From positions 1-12,348 of the forward strand of contig JAGMDP010000102.1 in assembly GCA_023128635.1 (NCBI GenBank): a stretch of DNA of 12,348 nt. The letters run 5' to 3'. Origin of the DNA: Candidatus Heimdallarchaeota archaeon. GTDB taxonomy: Archaea; Asgardarchaeota; Heimdallarchaeia; JABLTI01. Position numbers and translations under genes: made by a program. How positions within the stretch are numbered: position 1 is the first letter of the stretch; every line of letters starts with the position of its first letter. Of this stretch, positions 1 through 7,820 are shown in pieces. A model generated the notes under the pieces. That model was not told the origin of the DNA. It saw only the letters and a program-made list of their open reading frames with translations, and did not search any database.

Positions 1-19
1 GGAAGACTAATCATCGTTC

Positions 20-27
20 AAGGAGGT
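20..27 (+). promoter_or_regulatory. Strong Shine-Dalgarno site for the giant TPR gene
   Basis: AAGGAGGT is a full-length match to the anti-SD end of 16S rRNA. It lies three bases before TTG at 31, which is slightly tight but usable. The next in-frame ATG (49) is 21 bases past the SD, too far to use it. In another frame a TAA at 8-10 could end an upstream gene, leaving a 20-base spacer typical of an operon. Confidence 0.6.
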
Positions 28-30
28 ATT

Positions 31-3000
31 TTGAGAGATCAAAAAGAAATGTTTGAAGAGTCATCCGAATTCATTAGAAACGGAATTAAAATATTAAATC
101 AAGTTGGCATGCTGTCAGAAGCTGGAGAAGCAGCACTTGCTCAAGGACAATTATTCATTGAGAAAGGTAATTACATCTTTGGTGAGGAACTAATCGAGAC
201 AGGAGCACAATTCTTTATCAAAACAAGTGATTCAGAAAGATCTGGTGATGCATTTCAAGCTTTAGCTGATGTCAATATTCGACGTGAAAATTGGGCAGAT
301 GCATTAAGGCAAATACAGTTATCAAACAAATCGTATCAACAAGCAAATCTCCCCGAGAAACTAACAAATTCCATTTTGAAAACTGCTGAAATTGGAGCTA
401 AGTCACTAATTAGTAATCCTGAAGGAAATAGAAAATTTGCAGTAAGCTGTTTTGAATTAGCTTCTTCTATTGCTCAAGAATCACAGCTTATTGAGACAAC
501 AATTGATGTCTACATATGTGAAGCAAGAGCTTTTGCTTCAATTAAAGATCATCAAACAACATACAATCTATTTCTACAAGCTGTCAATTTACTCGAGCAA
601 CAAGATGAGCAGGTGAAATCACCGGGTGTTGCTGAGGAACTCTCCATTTTTGCTACAAGTTTCATTTTAGAAGAAGAAATTGAACTTGGATTACATTTTG
701 TTGACTTGTCTACCGGCATCTTTCTTCGACTCAGTCAACCAATGAAAGCTTCTGAAGTATACATAAAATCCTGCAATTCGCTTTTGAAACAAAATAGAAT
801 TGTTGAGGGAGTAAAACTGGTTCTTCTTGCATCAGACACTTTAATGGTTGCTAATGAATACGAACAAGCTGCAAAAATCCTAGAGGAAATTGCTGATCTC
901 TTATTTGATATGAAGGATTACCAGAATGCTTCCATAGTTACTGGGCAAATTGTCACAGTACATCAAAAAACTGGCTCTATAGATGAACAGAAGAAAGCAA
1001 TTTACAAATTAGTTGGTAATGCTCAAGATGTAATTGCTGATGGCAAAATTATGGAAGGCGAGCAATTATGGGAAGAAGTTGCAAACTACAGTGTTTCAAC
1101 AAGTCTAGAATTTGCTTTAGAAATCAATGGTATGCGAATCGAAAGTTTGCGAGCTGCTGGAATGTATAATTCCATGAATAATGCATTTACACAAATACTC
1201 CCAATTTTGGAAGAAAATAATGAGCGAATGCTGGAACAAGGAAATATAATAGCTAATATTGCAGGCGAATTATACGATAAAGATGAATTAGAGCTCTCTA
1301 AGAGCTTTATACAAACTGCAATAGAGTATTATCGAAAATCAGAAAATCATGAACATGCAAAGAATCTTTGTTTATCAATGAGTCACAGATTCATTGAGAA
1401 AGGAGACGAGGCTAACGGTATAGAATTGATCGATCATGCTGCCAACATTGCTAATGAAATATTAGGTTCACATGAAGCAGCTAAAATCTATCTAATTTCA
1501 GGGTTCATTTTAGTAGAATTAGGGCATCAAAAAAGTGGGAAATTAGCTATAGATAAAGCAATTGATATAGAATTACAAACTAAAAATATGGCTGGTTGTA
1601 ATGAACTCGGCGATATTACACTTGCTAAAGCAGTTGAATTAGCTCAGAGTGATTTGGAAAAAGCAAATGACATTTATGAATTAGCTGTAACAATATTTGA
1701 AAAAGCAGGCGCCTATACAAAAGCAGGAGAAACTTCATCTACAATTGTTGGAAGTCATCTAAGTGTAGGGAAGGCAAGTGAAGCTGTCAAGAATGCACAA
1801 AAAGCAGTCGAGCTTTATCTTAAAGATAAAAATATTGAGCGTGCGGTAGGGACAACAAAACAAATTCTTGAATCAGCACGAAGGTTTTTAGAAGAAAATG
1901 AATTAACTAAAGCCGTTCAAATTCTTGAAAAAGGCAGATTGCTGGTTGAAAAAATTTCCAGATTTGATCTTCTCGCAATAATTGTTAGTATTTACCTTTC
2001 TGCTGCAAACCAATTCTTACCAAATAGAAAATCATCTATTGGAATTTTCTTCTTAAATAGAGCTTTAGATTTGGCGAATAGCAGTCCAGACCCGGAGGAA
2101 ATTAAGAGAATTATTGATCTCTCATTGAAACTTGCTATTGATATAATTAGTAAGAAGAATTCAATTGCAGGTGCCAAGGTTTTAGAGATTGTGGGAAATC
2201 ACGACATCTCGAAAAAAGTGCTTCTACCATATGTTTCAGATACCTACATGGAAGGAATAAAAATAACATTAGATGTCGAATGGAATATGATTGGAAAAAT
2301 AACTCGAGATGCTATGCAGTTCTTTAAAGTGACAAAACAAGAAGAAAAAATCAACCAGTTAATATTAATTTTAACTAAGAGAGCGAATGCAGATATAATG
2401 TTAAATAAACCACAATTAGGATTCTATTTCTTAGATTTTGCAATTAGATTAGCAAGAGATGCAGAAAACCAGCAATTTTTATCGTTAATTGGCAGCGAAT
2501 CTTTTGAACAATTATTAATTTTAGATCAAGAATCAGACCTAGATATCAAATACAAATTGTTAGGCTATTGTTACCAGATGTTTCAAGAAGTTCAAAATAT
2601 GGATGCCATAGAAAAAGTTGGGAAAGAATTTCTCAAGCTAGGATCTAAAGATTTGATTAATAATATGCAATCTGTGAGAGGATATGATGCATTATTAACT
2701 AGTCGCGATATTGCAGTTCAAACACAGAATGATTCATTGATGACAACAGTTGTTCTAGCATTACTAGATTTTGCCAAGCAATTATCTACAAATAATGCAA
2801 GAACTACCCAAACTACTTTGGAAGACATAATAGAAGGACTTGAAGCATTTGAAGTCCCACACTCAAATAGAGCACAAGTGGATTACAAAGTTATTGCAGA
2901 TTACATAAAATCAATTATGTCTTTCGGTGAAAAAGAAAGCAAATCAGAGAAAGATTATGCATTAGGAAAGAAAATAGTAGAATCATGTATGCGAGTTCTA

Positions 3001-4503
3001 ACATTATCAAAGAATCAAGCCGCTATTGAGAAAGAAATAACAGAAACCCAGAGGGACTTCCAGAAACTCTATAGAAGAGCGAATAAAGATGCAGCATATC
3101 GTTTGAAACACACTGCTCTGCTTTTAATTGATTTAAGAAATTCTGATATAGCAAATGAAATTGCGGAAACCTCCTTTAAAACAGCTCAGACACAATTTGA
3201 GAAGAAGAAATTTAATGACTCAATAAGTTTCTTAGATAGCTCTTTAAAACTCAATGAAAAATTATCTATGGGAACAGAATTGAAAAACATAGGTCTTTTT
3301 GCATTGAGCGCAGGAGACAAATTAGTCACAGAAACAAAAATTCCTGAGTCCATGACTTATTATGAAATTGCTGTGGAAGCATTTGATAAAGCAAACGATG
3401 ATGAAAGCTCAAATCGATTAATCAATCGAATCTTTCAAACACGAGAATGGGATGCAGATGTAAAAATTGCCTATAAATGCTACAAAATTGCATCTGATTC
3501 CGCAGTAAGAGTAAGAAATTTCCAGAAAGCACACGAAATTGCTAATAAATGCTTCAATAGAGGTATTGCGTTTATTGATCAACCACGTATTCCAGTACAT
3601 CTTTCTACAAAATTCATCGCATTAGCTGGAAAAATTTTCGAAGATATCGGAGCAAACAAAGATGCTGCAAATGCTTACGATAATGCAATTTTGAAATTCT
3701 TACGATTAATGAAAACAAGAAAGAATGTTGAAACAGTTGTTATTGAATTATTAACAAAAACAGCAGTAAATAGAATGGCAGGTTGTGATATGGATTCACT
3801 TGAAACAATTTTCATACGAATTATGGAGCTTGCTGAATTAAAGAAATCCAAGTTCACAAAAACAATTGCTAGAACTCTAAAATTAGTAAACTCATCAAAG
3901 GTTGGAGCTGCATGGGATTTGATAGCTTCGCTTCCTTTCATTTCGCATGGCAGACTTAGGAAAATAATGAGCTCTACTAAAAACAGAATAATATATGATC
4001 TGTCACAGAAAGGAACATTCGACCGAACGCTCTTCTCATCAACAGATAGATCACTACCACTCTCAGATTATTTACTTGATAGTCTAATTATTGCTAGAAA
4101 AATCGAAGGACAACCAATTAACAAAGATGTCTTCATATCATTAAATAAAATCCAAGCTATTCGCTCGTACTTCTACTCTGAATACCAACTTTGGGGCAGA
4201 ATTGATTTAGAAGCAATCACAAAAGAATTTAGTATTCAGCATAATGATGCGGTTTCAATTGTCAGAAGAGAATTTTTATCTTCACTCTATATGGGAATTC
4301 TTGATAATGATCAAAAAACGTTCTATTCCTCAGATAGGTTGAAAGCTGAAATTTCCCTCATCTTGAATCGCGAGCGAAAGAAAGCAGCGATTTTTGATCC
4401 AATGCAAGTTGCAAATGAAATGCGTATCCCACCCGATATTATCAAAGAAATTCTTCGTGAAATTTCTTGTGAAGAAGTAGTTGAAAGGGCAATTGGCTCT
4501 TAA
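31..4503 (+). CDS. Giant TPR/SNAP-like helical-repeat protein with C-terminal winged-helix-like modules
   Basis: A 1490-residue protein of unknown function. Nearly the whole chain is amphipathic helical hairpins with roughly 38-40-residue spacing and TPR/alpha-SNAP-like patterns of small and aromatic residues: residues 31-64 (AGEAALAQGQLFIEKGN, then a second helix), 70-104, and 559-600 (AGAYTKAGETSSTIVG then ASEAVKNAQKAVELY). Similar hairpins continue to about residue 1290. No signal peptide or membrane segment is visible, so it is probably cytoplasmic. From about 1389 the character changes: GRIDLEAITKEF, a second helix and a GILDNDQKTFY hairpin look like a winged helix (1389-1436), and a second helix-turn-helix-like stretch covers 1452-1490. 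The TTG start at 31 was chosen for the AAGGAGGT just upstream. The frame is open to the left edge, so a start outside the window is possible, as is ATG at 49. A protein-binding scaffold is the likeliest role (inference). Its stop codon abuts that of the convergent MFS gene. Confidence 0.9.
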   Translation: MRDQKEMFEESSEFIRNGIKILNQVGMLSEAGEAALAQGQLFIEKGNYIFGEELIETGAQFFIKTSDSERSGDAFQALADVNIRRENWADALRQIQLSNKSYQQANLPEKLTNSILKTAEIGAKSLISNPEGNRKFAVSCFELASSIAQESQLIETTIDVYICEARAFASIKDHQTTYNLFLQAVNLLEQQDEQVKSPGVAEELSIFATSFILEEEIELGLHFVDLSTGIFLRLSQPMKASEVYIKSCNSLLKQNRIVEGVKLVLLASDTLMVANEYEQAAKILEEIADLLFDMKDYQNASIVTGQIVTVHQKTGSIDEQKKAIYKLVGNAQDVIADGKIMEGEQLWEEVANYSVSTSLEFALEINGMRIESLRAAGMYNSMNNAFTQILPILEENNERMLEQGNIIANIAGELYDKDELELSKSFIQTAIEYYRKSENHEHAKNLCLSMSHRFIEKGDEANGIELIDHAANIANEILGSHEAAKIYLISGFILVELGHQKSGKLAIDKAIDIELQTKNMAGCNELGDITLAKAVELAQSDLEKANDIYELAVTIFEKAGAYTKAGETSSTIVGSHLSVGKASEAVKNAQKAVELYLKDKNIERAVGTTKQILESARRFLEENELTKAVQILEKGRLLVEKISRFDLLAIIVSIYLSAANQFLPNRKSSIGIFFLNRALDLANSSPDPEEIKRIIDLSLKLAIDIISKKNSIAGAKVLEIVGNHDISKKVLLPYVSDTYMEGIKITLDVEWNMIGKITRDAMQFFKVTKQEEKINQLILILTKRANADIMLNKPQLGFYFLDFAIRLARDAENQQFLSLIGSESFEQLLILDQESDLDIKYKLLGYCYQMFQEVQNMDAIEKVGKEFLKLGSKDLINNMQSVRGYDALLTSRDIAVQTQNDSLMTTVVLALLDFAKQLSTNNARTTQTTLEDIIEGLEAFEVPHSNRAQVDYKVIADYIKSIMSFGEKESKSEKDYALGKKIVESCMRVLTLSKNQAAIEKEITETQRDFQKLYRRANKDAAYRLKHTALLLIDLRNSDIANEIAETSFKTAQTQFEKKKFNDSISFLDSSLKLNEKLSMGTELKNIGLFALSAGDKLVTETKIPESMTYYEIAVEAFDKANDDESSNRLINRIFQTREWDADVKIAYKCYKIASDSAVRVRNFQKAHEIANKCFNRGIAFIDQPRIPVHLSTKFIALAGKIFEDIGANKDAANAYDNAILKFLRLMKTRKNVETVVIELLTKTAVNRMAGCDMDSLETIFIRIMELAELKKSKFTKTIARTLKLVNSSKVGAAWDLIASLPFISHGRLRKIMSSTKNRIIYDLSQKGTFDRTLFSSTDRSLPLSDYLLDSLIIARKIEGQPINKDVFISLNKIQAIRSYFYSEYQLWGRIDLEAITKEFSIQHNDAVSIVRREFLSSLYMGILDNDQKTFYSSDRLKAEISLILNRERKKAAIFDPMQVANEMRIPPDIIKEILREISCEEVVERAIGS

Positions 4504-5889
4504 TTATTTAGGGCCTACTCTCATTTTTTCTATTCCAGCAATTTTTGCTAGTACTTTTGGATTTGATTCTTTTACTAGAAAAATCGATAAGAATAGTGCT
4601 ATGGCACCAAGTACCATTGGTAATAATGGAATTATGTAAATACCCTCTGGAACAAATCGTGGAATTAAATCGCCTGGAAAGATATCAGCAATATAACAAC
4701 CTAATATTGCACCTAAGTTCCCAAAGAGAATTTGTTCTATTTGAATTAAACTCATACCTCTTCCTCGTTCATTTTCTGAAGTCAAATCTGCCATCATTGT
4801 ATTTGCTGTAGGAACTTTCAATGCATAAAGAGGATACAAATAGATTGCAAACAATGCCCAAGGATGACTCGAAAAGAAGAACATAAACGAATACAGAATT
4901 GGATAACAAAGAATAGAGAATACGAGTATTGGTTTACGTCCTGTTCTATCCAGGATTGCACCACTGATAAATAGTATAACCATACCAAGAACTGTTGCTA
5001 TTGTATTTGATTTGGCAATTAAGGTATTTGCTAAGGCCGTATCACCGAAATGCGTTAAATAAACATTCTTGAAATAAACAGAAGTTATAACGTTAAATGG
5101 ACCAAATCCGAAATCCAAAATAGCAAGCGTAATTAAAAGAACTAGTATTTTCCGTCTTTTGAAAATCTCAAAGTATGATGAATATTTCTCTGTGGATTTT
5201 ATAGGTTCAACTATCCGAGGTTTATGATCCAACACCCATGTTTCTATTTCTTTTTCATGATCAATATCAATTGGATCTGCTTCAACTTGTTTACTATAAG
5301 GTTTCGAAGTTGAAAGCATTGCTATTAGACCTGCAACTAGAGCAAACCCAGCAGCAAATCCGAGACTACCACTAATTCCCTGCCAATCATAAATTATATC
5401 TGATAAACTACTACCAATCATCCATCCTAAGCTGGCGAAAAAGATTAGATAACTTGAGACTTGTCCTTTTTTATCCGGCGGACAAATAATGGTGATAAGT
5501 GCAGTTACTTGAGTATAGTAGATTTGAGCGAAAATACCAAAGAGTGTAAGAATTAGCAATATATTCCAGACTTTTGTCCCAAAAAGTAATAACAAGACAT
5601 ACTGCATCATTAATGCGATTTTTGCGACAAATATCAATAGTTTTCGACGACCAGTTTTATCTGAAACGGAACTAAGTACTGTAGTACCAAAAACAGATAT
5701 TATAGCTGGGATTGCTAGAATAACTGCGACATCCAAATATGAATCAGAAATTTCTTCACTAAGAAAAATGCCGAAAAATATCCAATAAGATGAAACAGCT
5801 ATGTGATCCATTGTATATGAAAATAGTAAAGGCAACAAATTCACAGGTGGTAGAAGTTCTTTCAATGTTCGATTTTTTTCTTCTTCCAT
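4504..5889 (-). CDS. Major facilitator superfamily transporter
   Basis: A 461-residue integral membrane protein with about twelve hydrophobic segments in two sets of six: roughly 28-48, 52-75, 84-104, 108-135, 145-165 and 172-193, then 246-268, 290-310, 319-339, 344-365, 380-402 and 416-438. MFS motif A appears in both halves between the second and third helices: SDKTGRRKLL near 76-85 and LDRTGRKPIL near 313-322. The central cytoplasmic loop (194-245) is hydrophilic and rich in Asp, Glu and Lys, as usual between MFS halves. The length is normal. ATG at 5889 is preceded by GGTGA with six-base spacing. The substrate cannot be read from sequence. The gene begins 56 bases after the ABC exporter pair on the same strand, so an export role or shared expression is possible but unproven. 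Confidence 0.9.
   Translation of the reverse strand: MEEEKNRTLKELLPPVNLLPLLFSYTMDHIAVSSYWIFFGIFLSEEISDSYLDVAVILAIPAIISVFGTTVLSSVSDKTGRRKLLIFVAKIALMMQYVLLLLFGTKVWNILLILTLFGIFAQIYYTQVTALITIICPPDKKGQVSSYLIFFASLGWMIGSSLSDIIYDWQGISGSLGFAAGFALVAGLIAMLSTSKPYSKQVEADPIDIDHEKEIETWVLDHKPRIVEPIKSTEKYSSYFEIFKRRKILVLLITLAILDFGFGPFNVITSVYFKNVYLTHFGDTALANTLIAKSNTIATVLGMVILFISGAILDRTGRKPILVFSILCYPILYSFMFFFSSHPWALFAIYLYPLYALKVPTANTMMADLTSENERGRGMSLIQIEQILFGNLGAILGCYIADIFPGDLIPRFVPEGIYIIPLLPMVLGAIALFLSIFLVKESNPKVLAKIAGIEKMRVGPK
4524..4558 (+). terminator. U-tract terminator candidate for the giant TPR gene, inside the opposing gene
   Basis: Downstream of the stop on the plus strand lie three T runs: T6 at 4524-4529, T5 at 4542-4546 and T4 at 4555-4558. 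A short AGCAA/TTGCT hairpin overlaps the second run. Archaeal RNA polymerase can terminate at oligo-T tracts without a hairpin. Because the convergent genes leave no spacer, these tracts sit within the last codons of the MFS gene. Termination here is inferred from composition only. Confidence 0.35.
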
Positions 5890-5895
5890 TTATTT

Positions 5896-5925
5896 TCACC
5901 CGAGAATTTAGATATAAATTTTCGT
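5896..5925 (-). promoter_or_regulatory. SD and possible TATA box before the MFS gene
   Basis: On the minus strand the 56-base spacer contains AAAATTTATATC (about 5911-5922), which resembles an archaeal BRE/TATA box, and GGTGA (5896-5900) six bases before the ATG. The TATA-like centre is only about 27 bases from the ATG. A transcript from it would start almost at the ATG and lack the SD, so read-through from the ABC genes fits the SD better. Both readings are tentative. Confidence 0.35.
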
Positions 5926-5945
5926 CACATCAAGTTAATTTAAAC

Positions 5946-7820
5946 TTACGAGTTGTTATTATTAGATCCGTTTTCTTGATCCTTGAATTGTAATTGGTAT
6001 AAGCGATAATATTCTCCTTTCTTAGCGAGGAGAACAGCATTAGATCCTTCTTCGATAATTTCGCCATCTTTAATGACTATAATCCTGTCTGCAGTTCTAA
6101 CTGTTGATAATCTATGAGCAATAATGAAGGAGGTTCGACCATAAAGAAGTTTGTTTAGAGCTTGTTTGATCATGATTTCAGTATATGGATCAACAGAAGA
6201 GGTTGCTTCATCGAGCACCAAGATTTTTGGATTAGGTAATAATGCTCGAGCAAATGAAATTAATTGTCTCTGACCAACCGATAATTTGCTCCCTCTTTCA
6301 CCCACTTCCGTATCATAACCTTTGGGCATCCTTTCAATAAATTCGTGAGCATTAACTGATTCAGCAGCAACTTGTATGGCATCAAATGGTACTTCTTTTT
6401 GATTGAAAATTATATTTTCAGCAATGGTTCCAGAGAATAGATAAGGATCCTGGAGCACAATTCCCATTTGACTGTGTAAAGAGTTCAACGTAACATCTTG
6501 AATGTTATGACCATCGATTTGGATTGTACCGTTCTGTATTTCATAAAACCTAGATAATAAATTAATAATCGTCGTTTTCCCTGAACCCGTAGGACCAACT
6601 ATAGCAATAGTTTCCCCTGGTTTTACCTCCAAATTAAATTTCTTCAGTACAGGTTCATTTTCCTTATAGGCGAAATCTACCTTTTCAAAAGAGACTTGAC
6701 CTTTTATTTCTGGTAATACATAAGCATCCTCTTTTTCTACTACATCAGATGTTGTATGATTTAATTCGTAAACCCTCTCTGTTGCCGCCATAGTTGATTG
6801 GAAAGTGTTGTAAAACATTGTAAGATTTAGAATAGGTCTGAAAAAGTTGCCAACATACTGTGTGAAGGCAATTGCAGTACCGATAGTGATAGCTTTGAAA
6901 ATAGCTGTTGAACCAAAAATTAATGTTGTCCCACTATAAAGATAAACAAATCCTATTACAGCGGATGCCATGAAATTAAATAAAGGAAATGTTGTAGCGA
7001 AGACAGCAACTGCTTTCATATTTGCCACTCTGTTCTCTTCATTAACAGTACGAAATTCCTGTATATTTCTTGACTCTCGAGTGAAGGATTTTGATACTCT
7101 AACACCTGAAATGCTTTCTGAGAGATTAGCTGTCACATTTGCAATTGTTTTTCTCGTTTTTCTATATGCTTTTCGAGCACGTCTTCTAAAGAAGAAACTG
7201 ATGAGAAGAGTAGTAGGGATAGTGAATAAAAAGCACCAAAGAGCTAGTTGCCAATTCATAACAAGCAACATAATTGAAATGCCAATCAAAGTTAAGAAGT
7301 CAATGAGAGAAGTAATAATTCCTCCACTCATAAGCTCATTGATTTTATCACAATCATTTGTTACTTTTGAAATCAATCTCCCGGATTCCTGAGTATCAAA
7401 ATATTTGAGAGACAAACTTTGTAAGTGAGTAAATGTATCTGTTCTAATTTTCTTTACAGTGTTATAGCCAATTTTATACAAGAGAATTGTTCTAAAAATC
7501 TGTATTACTGCTGTAACTAATGCAACAGCTAATAGCATTAATGTTAAGTAAAGTAAATGGAGAATCTTTTCTTCATCTGTTAATATATTTTTATCAAAAA
7601 CGCCATCAACTAACCATTGAATTATTTTTGGAGAAGCTAAGGCAAGGACAGATCCAATTGTAACTAAGAAAAGAGCCGCAATAGCTAATACTTTGAAATC
7701 TCTAAAGAGATACTTCAAAATCCATTTTGCTAAGACCCAGTCTGAGGCAATTTTCGGGCGTTCTTTCTTTTCTTCATCTTCTATTAAAGAACCAAAGTGA
7801 CCACTTCTTCTCCAACCCAT
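5946..7820 (-). CDS. ABC exporter half-transporter, subunit with intact catalytic Glu and degenerate LSVGQ signature
   Basis: A 624-residue type IV (B-type) ABC exporter half with an N-terminal membrane domain (about 40-335, six predicted helices) and a C-terminal nucleotide-binding domain (about 374-610). Visible ATPase motifs are Walker A GPTGSGKTT (409-417), Q-loop Gln457, Walker B ILVLDEATSSVD with catalytic Glu538, and switch His569 in IIAHRLST. The signature motif is LSVGQ (513-517) in place of LSGGQ. The N-terminus carries a soluble charged tail and the C-terminus ends in an Asn-rich tail. ATG at 7820 overlaps the stop of the preceding half-transporter by one base (TAATG) and has GGAGGT eight bases upstream, so translation is probably coupled and subunits made in equal amounts. 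It should supply the Walker A, Walker B and His of the hydrolysing site. The substrate is unknown; relatives export lipids, drugs or peptides. Confidence 0.95.
   Translation of the reverse strand: MGWRRSGHFGSLIEDEEKKERPKIASDWVLAKWILKYLFRDFKVLAIAALFLVTIGSVLALASPKIIQWLVDGVFDKNILTDEEKILHLLYLTLMLLAVALVTAVIQIFRTILLYKIGYNTVKKIRTDTFTHLQSLSLKYFDTQESGRLISKVTNDCDKINELMSGGIITSLIDFLTLIGISIMLLVMNWQLALWCFLFTIPTTLLISFFFRRRARKAYRKTRKTIANVTANLSESISGVRVSKSFTRESRNIQEFRTVNEENRVANMKAVAVFATTFPLFNFMASAVIGFVYLYSGTTLIFGSTAIFKAITIGTAIAFTQYVGNFFRPILNLTMFYNTFQSTMAATERVYELNHTTSDVVEKEDAYVLPEIKGQVSFEKVDFAYKENEPVLKKFNLEVKPGETIAIVGPTGSGKTTIINLLSRFYEIQNGTIQIDGHNIQDVTLNSLHSQMGIVLQDPYLFSGTIAENIIFNQKEVPFDAIQVAAESVNAHEFIERMPKGYDTEVGERGSKLSVGQRQLISFARALLPNPKILVLDEATSSVDPYTEIMIKQALNKLLYGRTSFIIAHRLSTVRTADRIIVIKDGEIIEEGSNAVLLAKKGEYYRLYQLQFKDQENGSNNNNS

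Noticed and set aside
1..10. Possible tail of an upstream plus-strand gene ending at TAA 8-10
   Set aside because: Only two codons are inside the window, too little to support a feature.
3675..3941. 88-codon minus-strand open frame inside the giant TPR gene
   Set aside because: Antisense shadow of a continuous repeat protein, with no domain or ribosome-binding site.
4545..4811. 88-codon plus-strand open frame opposite the MFS gene
   Set aside because: Shadow of the MFS coding sequence; hydrophobic composition mirrors the opposite strand and there is no initiation signal.
6970..7392. 140-codon open frame on the plus strand opposite the second ABC gene
   Set aside because: It lies wholly antisense to a well-supported membrane domain, has no SD or recognisable domain, and reads like the complement of membrane-helix codons.
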